In this document: in pieces, positions 1 through 13,285 of the stretch
Layout: every line of letters starts with the position of its first letter
How positions within the stretch are numbered: position 1 is the first letter of the stretch
Assembly: GCA_030159075.1 (NCBI GenBank)
Contig: BROG01000343.1
Coordinates: forward strand, 62,001 to 126,000
Length of the DNA stretch: 64,000 nt
Direction of reading: 5' to 3'
Origin: Atrina japonica
Taxonomy: Eukaryota; Mollusca; Bivalvia; Pterioida; Pinnidae
Translations under genes and position numbers: made by a program
Notes under the pieces: generated by a model
What the model was told of the DNA's origin: nothing
The model's database searches: none
Seen by the model: only the letters and a program-made list of their open reading frames with translations

Positions 1-1
1 A

Positions 2-238
2 GATGGTCCTTTTGGAAACTCATATGCTGTGAAAATGAAATTTACCGGCCCAAGCACAGAAACTGAGGATGAAAAAGATTCTGAGGGAAAGGGATTTCTG
101 CAAGTAAAGGCACAGGACTGTGGGCTCAGGTTTACCCTCTCAAGTTTGACAAATCTGACCAACTTTGTTGAAGATGAAAGCGTAGGAGAGGCATTGCCCA
201 TGCATATTGATGTCAATAATTTGTCCCTGATATTACAG
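2..238 (+). CDS. BLTP3 exon (bridge-domain end)
   Basis: Seventy-nine complete codons, open from the window edge, ending at TTACAG before the donor GTAAAT at 239. The exon continues upstream of the window. It contains an acidic insert (TETEDEKDSEGKG) followed by the conserved-looking LRFTLSSLTNLTNFVEDE stretch. Confidence 0.75.
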
Positions 239-3200
239 GTAAATTATAAATTTGGCTTTAAAATATGGTTTTTGTATTTACTTTTACAATGTACTAACTG
301 ACAGCTACAGTTATAGTCAAAAGTGAGTCATCAAAATGGCCAATGTCATGTGCAGAGCTAACAGAATTTAGAAATGTTATACTTTATGAATACAGTACAT
401 TTCTAATCTGTTTGTGTTAATTAACGACTTTACAGTTCGTTATATACCGTACATTTTAGCAGAAATTCGATTACAAAATATTACTCATTAAATCATTGTA
501 CTTAGAGACATACATATATAAGCTGTCAGAATGGATATACAGTGGAATCGCGTAATGTCGAAATTGGATGAGTCGAAATTCCAGTTAAATCAAAGTTGAA
601 CATCCGGTCTCGATTTTGATTGATAGATAAATAAACATTATTTACTGTATTTACTGTATTTGTTTGTATTTAAAGTTTCAAATATCCAACATTTTATACA
701 AATAAAATGTTTTTAGAAAATCCTTGTCTGATTATGATCGATGAAAAGCAATCAAACGTGAACAATGGGTGAGTAAATGTTTGTATTCTTATGTGGATGG
801 TAAGAGTATCAATCTTCGGCATATTTCATTCATTTTAGACAATATATGCTTGTTATGTTAAAATTTTCCAAGGCAATATATCTTTTTAGCTCTCTTAATC
901 AAAGTTATGGTCTAATCGTGGGATATTTTTGATCAAAATAAAAGCCTGTATGCCTTTAAGAAACAAATGTTTCTATTGACAAGCATTTTGTTGACTCGCT
1001 TTTGGCCGTATACTGTACACGACTTTATCTTATGATATCTTTTCTTGGATCTAAAATGTGTTATTGAGAGTTACAGCCTTTACTTGAAAAGTCAGTGCAA
1101 ACTAATATTTTTATTCAAGGTATATGAATTGTCAGGGAATTTTAAAAATTGGTGAGTTAAAATAAAATTTCAGGAAATTCAGGGAAAAAACTTAGTCACT
1201 GACTTCTGTTATAATGTAATACTTCGATTGATACTTTACAAACGTTGTTAATGAACGATTTTTGTCTGAAAAAGTAAAAGAACAGGAAATAGGTGGATAT
1301 GGACAATTGTAGCCAATGGGGAAGGAGGAGACCAATGAAATAAAGTTGTATTGGTCAGAGAAAATCTCCATTTGGTCAGTGAAATAACTAACACCTATGA
1401 AATAACATTTCACATACATTCAAACTTGTCTATAAAAGCCACTTGAGGGAACAGTCAAATGTAGCTGGTTTAGACAGGTGGCCATGATAAAGAAGTTCAT
1501 TCAACATAAATAAGTTGACAAAGTTTATGTTTGATTGGCCTTTATAGGCAGGTGGCCTTTCTACAGATAATGCCTTTAATGCATGTTTGACTGTAATAAT
1601 GAAATAAATGTCAACACGGGTTTTCGATCTAAACTCTATATTTATTATGGATTAATTCCATATTTAAAAGAACTGTCGCCACCATATAACTGAAAAATTG
1701 TTGAGTGTGGCATAAAACAACATTCAAAATTCAAAGTAAAAAATTCCATATTGAAAGACAGTTCTGTTATAAACAGTACAAAAATCACACATGTTTTATA
1801 GCGCTTTAGTGCTCCTATGACATCACTATGACATCACTAGCAGATTGAAATAATTGCAGGTTAATCAGTGATGAAATTTTAGCTTGTTGTCAAAAAGAAA
1901 AATTCTGCCAAATACAATTCAAAATGATATACAGTTCACCCCCCATTATATCGCCCTCCGTTATAATGCCAAACTGGCATAACATTGCTATTTCTTGGAG
2001 AACGGATTTCCTCCCATATAATTCCCTCGTTGTAACGCCAAAACCCACATACCACCATCTGCCGCCAATTCTCTGATACAAATGGTCATTTTTACATATT
2101 AAATCCCTCAAAAATATTGCCAGACCAGATGAAAAAAACAGGTGTGAGTAAAATTGTTAGCCATAGCTTGTTTACTTCATACTTTGACTGAGATAACTCG
2201 AATATCGAGTGTCATAAACTGGTATCCGGTTGTATGAACTAAGTGTAGATGTCAGACGGGGACCAGATTATGAGTGTCACGCTTCTGTGAGAGTTGGAAA
2301 AAAGATGGGATATATAACCTTAAAATCTTTGTATTACCTACCTGTCAAAGAGTTATTTTAAACAAAAAGATGAAACTTAACATTAGAAATGTTTCCTGGC
2401 TAATGTTAAAAACAGATCAAGATTTTCCGGCCGACGAACATGTATTGCTACATATTTTGGACGGTTCCATTTTGGCCATTTTAATAGGGTGGCCAAACTT
2501 TAACAATAGACAAAATATCCGAATTTACGATAGTGAGATGTAAACAGGATATGATATACAACAGGGATTAAAGACATGTTAAGATGAAAATGACCACACC
2601 TCAAAAATAGTAAAACTCGATATACTGCCAAACCCATTTTACCACCAGAATTCAAGAAAACAAAGGTGGCAGTATATCGGGGGTGAACTGTATATATATA
2701 TATATATATATTATTTAGGGCTAAATGTTAAATGTGTAATATATATCAAAGATAGACTATCTACTGTTTTACAGAGAGTTACATACTTGCTCAGTTTCTG
2801 TTTACAATGGAACCTGTCTTGGAAGACCTCCCCTTCTGTCACTGAACATGTTGAAATGTGGTTTTAGGTGGTCTATCAGATGAAGTTTTATCCAAAGGAT
2901 TACTTAGCAAAGTGACTTTTAGACTGTGGTCTTCTGTGACAGAGGTCTCTTAAGACAGGTTCTACTGTATTTACAAGTCTTATGGTAGTCTGACTCAATT
3001 TCTACTTGCAGTAATTCTTTTGGCAGTGTTATATACTAGCATCTGACTAACTCATCTACAAACAGTCTCTCTTGGCTTGCACTAATAACAAGTCTTACAA
3101 TACTTATCTAACATCATTTTGTGACTTTACTTCTGTAGCAACTCAAAATGTATCTAAAGTTTGAAATTAATTTCACATGCAATCAAGGTGCATACACCTA

Positions 3201-6200
3201 GCAACAAGAGTAATACACTTGGCAACAAAGATGATACATCTAACAACAAAGGAAATACACTTGGCAACAAAGTTAATGCACCTAACAGCAAGGATTATAC
3301 ACATAGTAATAAAGTTAATACACCTAGCAATAAAGGTGATACACTTAACAACAAAGTTGATCTTCCTAACAACAAGGGTGATACACTTGACAACAAAGTT
3401 GATCCACCTAACAACAAGGGTGATATACTTGACAACAAAGTTGATACACCTAACAACAAGGGTGATACACTTGACAACAAAGTTGATACAACAACAAGGG
3501 TGATACACTGACACACCTAGCACCTAGCAATAAGGGTGATATACTTGACAACAAAGTTGATACACCTAACAACAAGGGAAATACAACTATACACCTAACA
3601 ACAAGGGTGATACAGCAACAAAGTTGATACACCTAACAAAGGGAAATATAAGGGTTGATACACACTTGAAGGTGATACAACAACAAAGTTGATCCACCTA
3701 CCTAACAACAAGGGTGATACACTTGACAGCAAAGTTGATCCACCTAATAACAAGGGTAATGCACTTGGCAACATAATCGGTACACCTAACAACAAGGGAA
3801 ATACACCTGACAACAATGTTAGTACACTTGACAACAATGTTATTACACCTTGCAACAAAATTCATAATCTAACAACAAGGTTAATACATCTTACAACAAA
3901 GTTGGTACAACTGACAACAATGTTATACACTTGGCAACAAAATTGATAAACCTAACAACAAGTATTATACACTTGACTACAAAGATGATACACTTAACAA
4001 AATGGATAACAAATATCTTAAAAATATGTCTGGAAAATGTTAGCCCATATAATTTTATTTCTAACTTAAGGGTTAAAATAACAATAAATTATGTAACTTT
4101 ATACAAGTGAAAATTCTCAATGTGTTTGTCAGGATCTACCTTTCCATATGCGTGATATAGACAAAAACAACCCTGATGTCATCCCCACTTGTACATGGTG
4201 AGAAAAAGTTTTTAAAAATCATTCATCCTATGGGACTAGTGTTTGTGAAAACCACTCATCCCTAGACATTTTCAGTTTGTCCAAAGTTTTCAAAAACATT
4301 TATGGAACCATTATGACTATTTTTTTAATATTATTTCTCTGATATGGGACCTAAAAGAATTAAAATTGCAGTAAAGGATTTTGAAGGTGTCATTTTCATG
4401 AAAAGTTTTAGAGGCTAAGAAGTAAGATGTTATAGATCTAGAAACAAATCACTCATCACTGGAGATGAGTACCCTCCTCTAACTAATCATCCCCAATCTA
4501 TTTTCATTCGTCCATGGCGCATGGATGAGTACATTTTTCTCACCCTGCGTGTTGCAGTGATTTAGCAGCAGTCTTGTATTTTGTGTTTGTTCCCCATTTT
4601 GCATGTGTTAATGCTCAGTAAACAATGAAATAATGAACAACAATAAATCTTGCTTTACAGATCAAACCTATCAACCACTTTATCTTGAAGGTAACATTTA
4701 ATGCTAAGAAAAGTTTATTTTCATTTTGATTTCATGATCGACACATATTATATTTTGTATTTGACATAAGGGGCTGTGTAAAATTTCTTATACATATATA
4801 CATGTATATACTATCTACCTTATTAACAAAGTGTCATGAAATATAAGTAAGGTGCATGCGGTTTGTATCTCATATCTCTGTCTAAAGGATATGGTTATAT
4901 TTATGTGATGTATATTTCTCTGGCACTGCACATCAAACTCTCTCTTTCTCCTATCATTATTATTTTCTGAATTATATGTTCTTCAGTTTTAGATTTATTT
5001 TAACATGTACATATTTTAGTACACAATTAGTGTTAATGCATTAAATTTTGATTTAAGTGAAACTAGGCAAGTGAATATGTGAACACAATAGCTGGCAGCC
5101 ACCGTACCATATTGCATCCTTTCGTATCCACTCAGAGCATTGAACTTGGGTTGCATTGGTGAGAAGTGAGTGGGCGTATAATTCTACCACTGCACTTCTC
5201 GGCCATCTTGACTCGACCAAATTAGATAATTTGACAGTGCTACATACAGTGGCACCTGTCATAAAAGACCACCCCATCTGACAATGAAATGTGGTCTTAA
5301 AAGACCGAATGTGATAAAACTTGGTTTGAGTCATATACTTTAGATATGAAATACCTCAATGTATCAAGTCAAACTGAGTACGGTATATACATGATATATG
5401 AGTATATATACATGATATGTGAAGTTGAACTATCAGGCAGAATATGTGTAATATAATTAGATTATATTGATAACTACAAATGTTCTCTGACTTGTTACCT
5501 GTAGAGAGGAATATGTAGATGTAACCTGTACATTATGTATCTGCATGGAGGTTTAGGGATATACCTGTTTACTTGTATATACAGACACTTGTATGATATT
5601 TCTCATGAATGTAGGTTTTATAATGATACACACCCTATGTGTGTTTTTATGATTATTGAAATATTTCTATAAAGGAATACCTATTGTATTTTTTAATTTT
5701 GTTGAAATGGATTAGGTGATGTGTACGAATGTATAATTACTGAACATGGTGATACATGTGTATGAAATAGACCAATAAGAATATTTTTAGGTCACATGAG
5801 CAAAGTTCATGGTGACCTATTGCGATCGTGTTTCGTCTGTCATCGTGCGACATGTGGCATCGGTTATTTTTTTTCGCATTTTCAGCTTCTTCTCAAGAAT
5901 CTCTATGCCAATTCCAACCAAACTTGGTCACTAGCATCAATACCTGAAGGGGCATAAAAAAGGTGGTCCCTACCCACAGGGGCCCTAGGGAGGGGGTAAA
6001 ACCATGAAAATAGGGTAATTTAAAAAAATCTTTTTCTTTACTTGGGTACCTTAATGAACAAATGCTTTATATGGTTGTAATGTCCTAGAGTTGTTTACCA
6101 AAATTGCAAAATGTATGACCCAGACAGCATGCATTGCTCCTAGGCTGGGGCTAAATTGACTTTATAATAAAAATAGCCAAATCTTCAAAAATCTTCTTCT

Positions 6201-9200
6201 CAACTCCTGCTCATCTTAAAGAAAAACTGAATGCATGGTTAGAAAGAGCATGAAGCCCTCTACCAAAATTTGAAAAATTCATGACCCTGATGGCATGGGT
6301 TCTGCCCCTAGGGTGGGGCTAAATTGACTTTATAATAAAAATAACCAAATCTTCAAAAATCTTCTCAACTCCTGCTCATCTTAAAGGAAAACTGAATGCA
6401 TGGTTAGAAAGAGCACAAAGCCCTCTACAGAAATTGCAAAATTCAAGACCCTGATGGCATGGGTTCTGCCCCTAGGGTGGGGCTAAATTGACTTTATAGT
6501 AAAAATAGCCAAATCTTCAAAAATCTTCTTTTCAACTCTTGCACATCTTAAAGGAAAACTGAATGCATGGTTAGAAAGATTATGAAGTTGTAATGCTCAT
6601 GATTGTTTATGTCAAGTAGACTTCATCAGTTGAGCTCCAATTTTAAATAGATTTTCTAACGGAAAAGTGGTTTAGTACAAGGCCAAATAAATCTAAATGC
6701 ATAGCTTAATCCATCTAAGAGTAACCACTGTAATAAGATGACTATCTTAGCTTTTGAATAATTCTGAATTTAATTGGAGTTATCAGTGCCAAATGTTACA
6801 TTAGTATAAGATTATCAGCTGGTACCGAAAACACCAGATACTAGGTTTATCTATACCCTCGGTTTATGTATAAAGAGCATGAAGCCCTCTACCAAAATTG
6901 TAAAATTCATTACCCTGAGGGCATGGGTTCTGCACCTTGGGTGGAGCTAAATGTATAATATATAGTAATTACTAATATGTATTTAATGTTAGAAAATCTT
7001 CCCTACTCCAGCGTTTTTCGGGCACTACAGAGTAAAAGTCCATGAAACTTCAGGGTATTGTAGGCCTATATCCCTAGTTGTGCAAGAGGCTTTCAGTTTG
7101 GGGATAAGGGGGATATAAGGTATATTTTTAGGGGCTCAAATTGGGGTGGGGTTTACTATAGAAACATATAGGAAAATAAAACATTACATTTTAACTGATA
7201 AAAATAATTGAGTTGTACTTCAAATCAAATATTATTAAGTGGCACATTGCCATATACGACTTTATCCCATGGGTCATTCCCCACACCTCTCATTTCAGAA
7301 ATCTTCCATTACCTCAAAAGTAGTTGAAATCCCACCCCAAAACCATATATTTTGTGATTCCTCATGGCAAGACTAATTGTATTGGAAAATTTCAGGTCCC
7401 TGAGGTCATCCCCACCTCCCATATTTCAGAAATATTCAATTATCTAAAACTAGTAGAGATCCCCACCCCTAAGCCATATATTTTCTTATTCCTCATGACA
7501 AGATAAGTTTTATGGTGATATTTTGGGGGTCCCCTGGGTTATCCTCAATCCATTCTTTCAGAAATATTCAATTATCTCATAAATAGTTGAGCTTCCCATC
7601 CTTAAACTATATATTTTCTTGTTATTCATGACAAGACACGTTGTATGGAGGTATTTTGGGGAATCTCAGTTCATTCCCCACCCCTTAATTTCAGAAATCT
7701 TTAATTATCTCAAAAACTATCTCCTTATTTCAGAAATCAGAAAACCATACCCCTAAATCACATATTTTCTTATTATTTGACAAGACAAATTGTAGGGTGA
7801 TATTTTTGGGTGGTACCTTGGAGTCATTCCTCACCACTTAATTTCAGAAATCTCTGTTTTCAAAAACCGTTGAGATCCCCACCCCTAAACCATATATTTT
7901 CTTATTACCCATGAAAAGACAAGTTTCAGGGTTTCTGGGCGTCCCCAGGGCCATTACCACCCCATAATGTTAGAAATCTTTAATCATCTGAATGTGAACC
8001 TTACCACATGTGTTTTTCGTGCTCCTCGTGACTAGACAAGTTGTATATTATAGTTTTTTTGTATGTTATGGTGAAACTAAAGATTCTCTGATCACCTAGA
8101 TACACTGGATTACATGAAGAGATGGGGTTTGTTTAAGATACTTTTGTAACCAGCTTCTGTTACAATTATACCTTGTTAGATGAGGCATTAAGCCTTCTAC
8201 CAAAATTATGAAATTCATGTGCCTTGGGGCAAGAGTACTGCCCCTAGGGCAAGGCAAAAATGGTAATATTTTGGTAATAAACATAATTGTAGAATTCTCC
8301 TTCACATTTGTGCATTATGAAGTAAGAGTGAATGCAAGATTAGAAAGAGCAAAAAGCTTTACCATAATTGTGAAATTCCTAAACATTTTGGTCGGTAAGG
8401 CACAATAAGTGATTGATGTTTTTATTTTTGTGTATCTAATCTGGATATACCAAAACCATATCTCACTGTTATATGATTAAACTTAGTATCCTATAAAAGG
8501 ATTGAAACTTGTCAGTCAGTATTGTATGATAGTTAAATCAATATATCCATCATTTATTATGAAGTATAAAGAGCACATAGTTGACACAACAATTTCTAAA
8601 GACCAAAAAATTGTGCATACTCAGGTGACCATTAAGGCCCATGGGCCTCTTGTTGTATTGACTTCAGCTTTATGGATGTAAATCAAAGAAGAAAACAGAT
8701 TTGATGTTAACAATTACAATGAATTAATCATAAACATTCTTATACATATTTAAAGCTGAACCTGGATATGTTGAACTCCAAAGGAAATGAACTTTTCTTC
8801 CAAATTAAATTTTCAAATCAAACAGAGGTTTCAGAATAACTGGGTTATAACAATAGAGACAGGGAATCCAAATCATTTTAGATTAAACAGGATATCACTG
8901 TAACAGGGATCAATATAAGAGGGTTAGACTGTATTTCACAGGTACAAAAAACCATATCTTATCGTTCTGGGTTAATAATTATACAGATATGAATAAAACA
9001 TGAAAAAGCTACTACTGACAAAAGATATGTCGAAATGATTTTATTTTATTTTATTTTTACGAGTGTATTCCAGTAAACGGAATGTTTGTCTTTTTATCAG
9101 GAGGATCGTCCTTCTTCCGACACAACTGTCGGCGGTCCGGTAGCAGTCCCGGAGCCAATTCAACTGAGTATTCATCAGCTGACTATCACTCGAGGTGGTG

Positions 9201-10367
9201 ATGGAATATTCCATTTGAGAGGTGGTAAGTCGACATATTTCAGATGATAAAAACTATTTTATCCTATCCCATATTACCATGAGCAAACAATGGCTTTTAC
9301 TCCATACCCTTCTAAATCATTGACCATTGCAGCCACATTTAGACTCATCCCTTTCAAAGAATGGTAAAGTCCATAGTCAGAATTCAGGGGTGTATAATTA
9401 GAATCCAAACTTCAAAAATGATTTTACATTCAATATAAACTAGTTCACCCCAGAAATTTGACAGGAGACCATTCTGTTTATTTATTTGGGTGAGTCTAAA
9501 TGTGACCACAGGGCTTGATTAGTTAACTTCATTACTGATAAACATGATAATCTGTCTGTCCATTTGCAACATTACGTTAACTCATCAACCCCTTTAAAAA
9601 GTAATGGACTCTTCTGTAAATCGATATCAGGCAATATTTGCCAGAGTTATGGGACTTTATTGTCTTTATGATTGGTGTTTTATGAGGGATATACTTGGTA
9701 AGACTTAAGTGTTTTTTATTCATTTTGCTTTGTATTCACTATTGGTATTTCAGGAGGACTAGAACCCATGGACACACTTATATGTAATGCAGATCCAGAA
9801 ATTATACAAACTGCAGAAAACAACATTGAAGAGGTTCCAACCAAGGGAGATAACTTTGACAAAGTTAACTCCACACAGGAAATAAGTACAAACAAAATCA
9901 AGTCAAAGTTAGTTACTGCTTTGACAGAATTACAGCAAGCTAAACAGCAAAAACAGCTGTCGGATATGAAGGCAATGGTGAGTCAGACAAAGTTAGAAAC
10001 AGCTGTCACAGAATTACAACAGATAAAACAGGAAAAACAGAAACTACAGGAGATGATTAACGATATGAACAGTAAACTAGAACAACTGGAAAATCTGAAA
10101 TTTGAAAACCGATCACTTCAGGAACAAATGAAAAAATTTGCTTATAGCAGTCCAAATGAACTGGAGGAAGCTAGAGATTTGAAAACACAGAATGAAATGT
10201 ACATTACAGAAAATTTGAAATTGATTGAGAAAGTCTCTCACTTGGAAGATGAGGTCATATCATTGAATAGGGAAAAAACATCTCTTGTTGACACGCTAAA
10301 ATTATTACAGGATGAACTAAATTTTTCTGAGCGGAGACGACACAACAGCACCTCTGATAGCAAGTAG
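2..10367 (+). CDS. UHRF1BP1: BLTP3-type bridge-like lipid transfer protein (UHRF1BP1/SHIP164-like), C-terminal three exons
   Basis: Coding segments are 2-238, 9101-9224 and 9754-10367 (stop TAG 10365-10367), giving 324 C-terminal residues; the rest lies upstream of the window. Family members are large rod-like proteins with a hydrophobic groove that move phospholipids between membranes at contact and endosomal sites. What I see: residues 1-79 read as a beta-rich segment ending LPMHIDVNNLSLILQ, which joins in frame to EDRPSSDTTVGGPVAVPEPI and LSIHQLTITRGGDGIFHL, resembling the end of the UHRF1BP1 bridge region. A spacer follows, then about 150 residues of Gln/Lys/Glu/Leu-rich coiled coil (from about VTALTELQQAK), typical of the C-terminus of this family. 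Introns have GT-AG ends and phases 0 and 1, matching exactly. The first intron is 8862 bp and rich in repeats. The family call is from remembered sequence; A versus B paralogue is not resolvable. Confidence 0.72.
1421..1595. mobile_element. MITE of the ACAGTCAAACTTG / TTTATAGACAGGTGGCC family
   Basis: Ends with CAAACTTG and inverse CATGTTTGACTGTA; the interior repeats GTCTATAAAGGCCAC-like blocks. Related copies at 49557-49728, 53155-53320 and 63583-63752. Confidence 0.6.
1932..2690. mobile_element. TA-flanked MITE with ACAGTTCACCCCC ends
   Basis: The left end CAGTTCACCCCCCATTATAT and right end (inverse) CAGTTCACCCCCGATATACT are inverted repeats flanked by TA, as in Tc1/mariner-type elements. 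No transposase seen in 759 bp. Confidence 0.62.
2806..2974. mobile_element. Foldback MITE, AGTGGAACCTGTCTTAAGA family
   Basis: Palindromic element with GGAACCTGTCTT-type ends and internal GTGGTCTT/AAGACCAC blocks. Other copies or fragments: 5242-5320, 20640-20805, 31834-31983, 50812-51064, 52293-52475, 52862-52965, 58168-58294 with 59318-59366, and 63398-63578. TA flanks suggest a Tc1/mariner relative. Confidence 0.7.
3170..3985. repeat. 21/42-bp tandem array, AACAACAAGGGTGATACACT
   Basis: Units alternate AACAACAAGGGTGATACACTT and GACAACAAAGTTGATACACC. Most regular at 3350-3500, decaying outward. Open in several frames on both strands (NNKGDTLDNKVDTP on plus) because the unit lacks stops, not because it is a gene. 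In the BLTP3 intron. Confidence 0.88.
5787..8655 (+). repeat. Composite dispersed repeat with two internal tandem arrays
   Basis: Starts TAGGTCACATGAGCAAAGTT and ends CCCATGGGCCTCTTGTTGTA, ends I recall from bivalve genomic repeats. Inside, a 165-bp unit (GGGGCTAAATTGACTTTATA...) occurs three times at 6140-6580, with decayed copies at 6870 and 8185. A 120-130-bp unit (CATATATTTTCTTATTCCTC...) occurs about six times at 7260-8000. Occupies a third of the BLTP3 intron. Confidence 0.7.
9101..9224 (+). CDS. BLTP3 exon (EDRP segment)
   Basis: The acceptor TTTTTATCAG ends at 9100 and the donor GTAAGT starts at 9225. Forty-one codons plus one base: EDRPSSDTTVGG through GGDGIFHLRG. It follows the 2-238 exon in phase 0, so no exon is needed between them. 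Confidence 0.78.
9754..10367 (+). CDS. BLTP3 terminal exon (coiled coil)
   Basis: The acceptor ATTTCAG ends at 9753. The first two bases complete the split Gly codon; the frame then runs 203 residues to TAG. The ATG at 9768 is internal, not a start. From about 9900 the protein is a coiled coil with regular Leu/Ile spacing (TALTELQQAKQQKQL, TAVTELQQIKQEKQKL), and it ends with the basic/polar tail ERRRHNSTSDSK. Confidence 0.82.
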
Positions 10368-11231
10368 GGAAAACTAGGGATACAATGGATAGGCTGCTCT
10401 GATAGGATATAATCCTTAATTCGTAGTTATTTTGTTGTGAGTGATAGGATGTAAATTACATCAGTTGTGGCATGAACAGAAAATGTGGCATGCTGGTAGG
10501 TGTGATTGTCATTTATTGTTGTGTAAAGAGCAGGTGTTGTGGCATATGGGTAGATGTAAATTTCACTCATTGTGGCATAGACAACAGATGGTTGTGACAT
10601 GTAGTTGTCACTGGTTGTGTCATAAACAAAAATGTTTTGGGATGCCATAGTGATGGAAATTTCATTTCTACTGTTTATAGTGATAGAAATGTACATGTAT
10701 GAGTATTTATGAATGATGTCAATTTCATAAATGTATGGTGCCAGGGGCATGTGCTGGTGAAGTAGTTGTATATGTATGAAAATTAATCTGTGAGTGGCTA
10801 TTTTTGTGGCACATGTGTATGATGTAAATTTCACCTAGTGTGGCATTAATCATTCACAGGAAAAGGATCCAATTTTAAATGCAAAATGTATATATTGTGG
10901 CAATATAAAAACAAATTTTTACCTTTTTTCTACAAAAAGAAACTGAGTGTTTGATTCATAGTATTTTTGTGTGTAAGTTTCAAATGATATAAACATCATC
11001 AACAAAGTTGAACTTCACATTTTTTTAACTTTAATTTTCAAAAGAAAATTTCTGGTTTCTGTTATGTTTGTTTTGTTGTAAAGAAATACTCTGGAAAATT
11101 TTCATGAATTTTTAGTTTCTGTCTGCAAATTTATTTTCTGGGGTGAGGTAGCGCACATGGTCATTAGAACAAATATAACATGATATAATGTACCCCATTG
11201 AATACTTGATAAAGTACAGGTTTGATGAAGG

Positions 11232-11233
<2 letters not shown>

Positions 11234-11310
<77 letters not shown>
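11234..11310. repeat. (TA)n microsatellite
   Basis: About 38 TA dinucleotides. Other TA/CA runs: 22940-23045, 31498-31550 and 2690-2712. Confidence 0.95.
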
Positions 11311-11311
<1 letters not shown>

Positions 11312-11454
11312 GTGATATAGTAAAGGGAATTAACTCTGATAAAATGTTATAGAGTAAAGGGAGTTAACTCTTATAAAATGTTATCATCCCAACAGAGATT
11401 CCATTACCCAGTCTTGATCATCTATTGAAATTCCATTCTTTTAGCATGTTTCAT

Positions 11455-11832
11455 GCTAGTATCAAGTCCTGAGTCCTGTTTGTGTTAGGTTTAAGTCAGT
11501 GATATGTTAATGTGAGGCTTAAGTCAGTGAAGTACTAGTGTTAGATTGAAGTCAGTGTCTTGTAAGTGTTAGATAACAGTCATTGACTTGCTAGTGTTAG
11601 ATTGAAGTCAGTGTCTTGTAAGTGTTAGATAAAAGTCAGCAACTTGTTAGTGTAAGATTGAAGTCAGTGACTGGTTAGTGTAAGATAGAAGTCAGTGACA
11701 TGTTAGTGTTAGGTTAAAGTTTGTGGCAGGTGTTGGATTGAAGTCAGTGGATTGTTACTATTAGATCAAAGTCAGTGACTTGTTAGTATTAGATTGAAGT
11801 TAGTGACTTGCTAGTGTAAAATTGAAGTCAGA
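11455..11832. repeat. About 28-bp tandem repeat, AGTGTTAGATTGAAGTCAGT
   Basis: About 13 imperfect copies; lies in the putative BLTP3 3' UTR or just past it. Confidence 0.8.
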
Positions 11833-11867
11833 ATAGTTGTAGAATGGTATCTAGAAATGTGAATTGT

Positions 11868-11873
11868 AATAAA
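11868..11873 (+). terminator. Candidate poly(A) signal for BLTP3
   Basis: AATAAA 1.5 kb after the stop codon. A second AATAAA lies at 12866-12871. No transcript data, so the true cleavage site is unknown. Confidence 0.25.
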
Positions 11874-12990
11874 TGTAAAATACAGCAAAGTTATTGTTGT
11901 ATTGTGAGACTGATAAGCTGTTGTTTAAAGTATGTGATCAAATCACCTACAGATGCACACAAAAATGTTGTACAGGTATTTGGTCTTTGGTCTCTCAAAG
12001 ATCATTTTTTATGCTTGGTCAGACATATTGTAGTTAATTAGCATGAACATAAATAACAATGAAGTACAGATATGAAACATTGAATTTTATAAAAAATTAC
12101 AAATTTATGATGGTATTTGATCTACCATGTATTCTTGTTAAGATTTGGTCTTTGTTATAGAGCCTCAAAACATGCAGCTAGTATTTACATGTAATAGTCT
12201 ATTTTTCTTGCTAACTGCAATTTTGTTTGTTTATTTTGTATCTCTTGTTATTTAATTGTAGCCATATGTTGCACATACAATGTGCTGTCTATTTGTCATT
12301 TTTATTGGAAATCCTATATTTGTATAGATTAGTAATTTATTCTTTTTGTGATTTCTAATAGAAATCCTATTTTTATATCCTGAAAGTATTTTATTGTAAC
12401 TCATTTCAGTTTGAGTTTTGTAGTTTCCCATTTATTTTGATTTGCAATAGTTTGTAAATAGTCTTCCTCAGTGGCTGTAAGTTTGAGTGCAGCAACTGAA
12501 AGCAATTCTAAACGTATAGGGATAGTGCGAATGAATTGTTTGAATAATTCTTGAAAGAATATGGAAACATTTTTTTACAGAAAATATATCTGTTGACAAC
12601 ATACTAAAATATAGACATGAGCTTCAACAATTTTCTTCCTTTTGTTCCTCCGTTTTATGATTTAGTAAATTATCTGAGAAAAGATTATCATTCCATTGCT
12701 AATTAACTCTGTTACATATACTGTAGGGAGCATTTAGTCTCCTTTTAGTATTTCAATCTTTGTATCAATTTTTCACAATCTTTTTAAATTGCTGTTACAT
12801 TTTCTATTCATCATCATATGTTTGTTTATGCATGGATTTTTGGTATCTTGAAAAACCAATAACAAAATAAAAACAAAAGCAAAAAAACTAAATGACAATA
12901 TTGCATTTATGTCTAGTTGCTGTTATTATATGAAGTCTATGAACCTATGGAAGGAAGGGTGCATATAAAACCTTTATCATGTTTATTGAA

Positions 12991-13285
12991 ATAGACCTTT
13001 GCAAGGTTACTGTGGTCAGAGTCATGTAACTTTGGATGGCAAAATGATACAGATTCGCTCAAAAATATGGACTTCTTCAAAGTAACTTATTGTTTTCAGG
13101 GGCTTAATTATGCTGGTGGAGTAATTGTTTCCTGTAACTTTGGATGGCAAAATGATACAGATTTGCACAAATATATAGACTTTGTCAGAGTAACTTATTG
13201 TTTCCCTCGGCATTATTTTCTTGGAATCTGTATCTTTTTGCCATCCAAAGTCACATGACTGCAGATATTGTGAAGAGGTCTATAG
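12991..13285. mobile_element. Hairpin MITE with duplicated arm
   Basis: The left arm (ATAGACCT ... TAACTTTGGATGGCAAAATG) matches the inverse of the right arm (TTTTTGCCATCCAAAGTCAC ... AGGTCTAT). The left arm block occurs twice, at 13025 and 13133. Confidence 0.65.

Noticed and set aside
3161..3523. 116-codon frames on both strands
   Set aside because: Tandem repeat without stop codons; no splice or start context, and it lies in an intron.
4133..4200. Possible extra BLTP3 exon after TGTCAG
   Set aside because: The flanking exons already join in frame and by sequence resemblance; the piece matches nothing I know.
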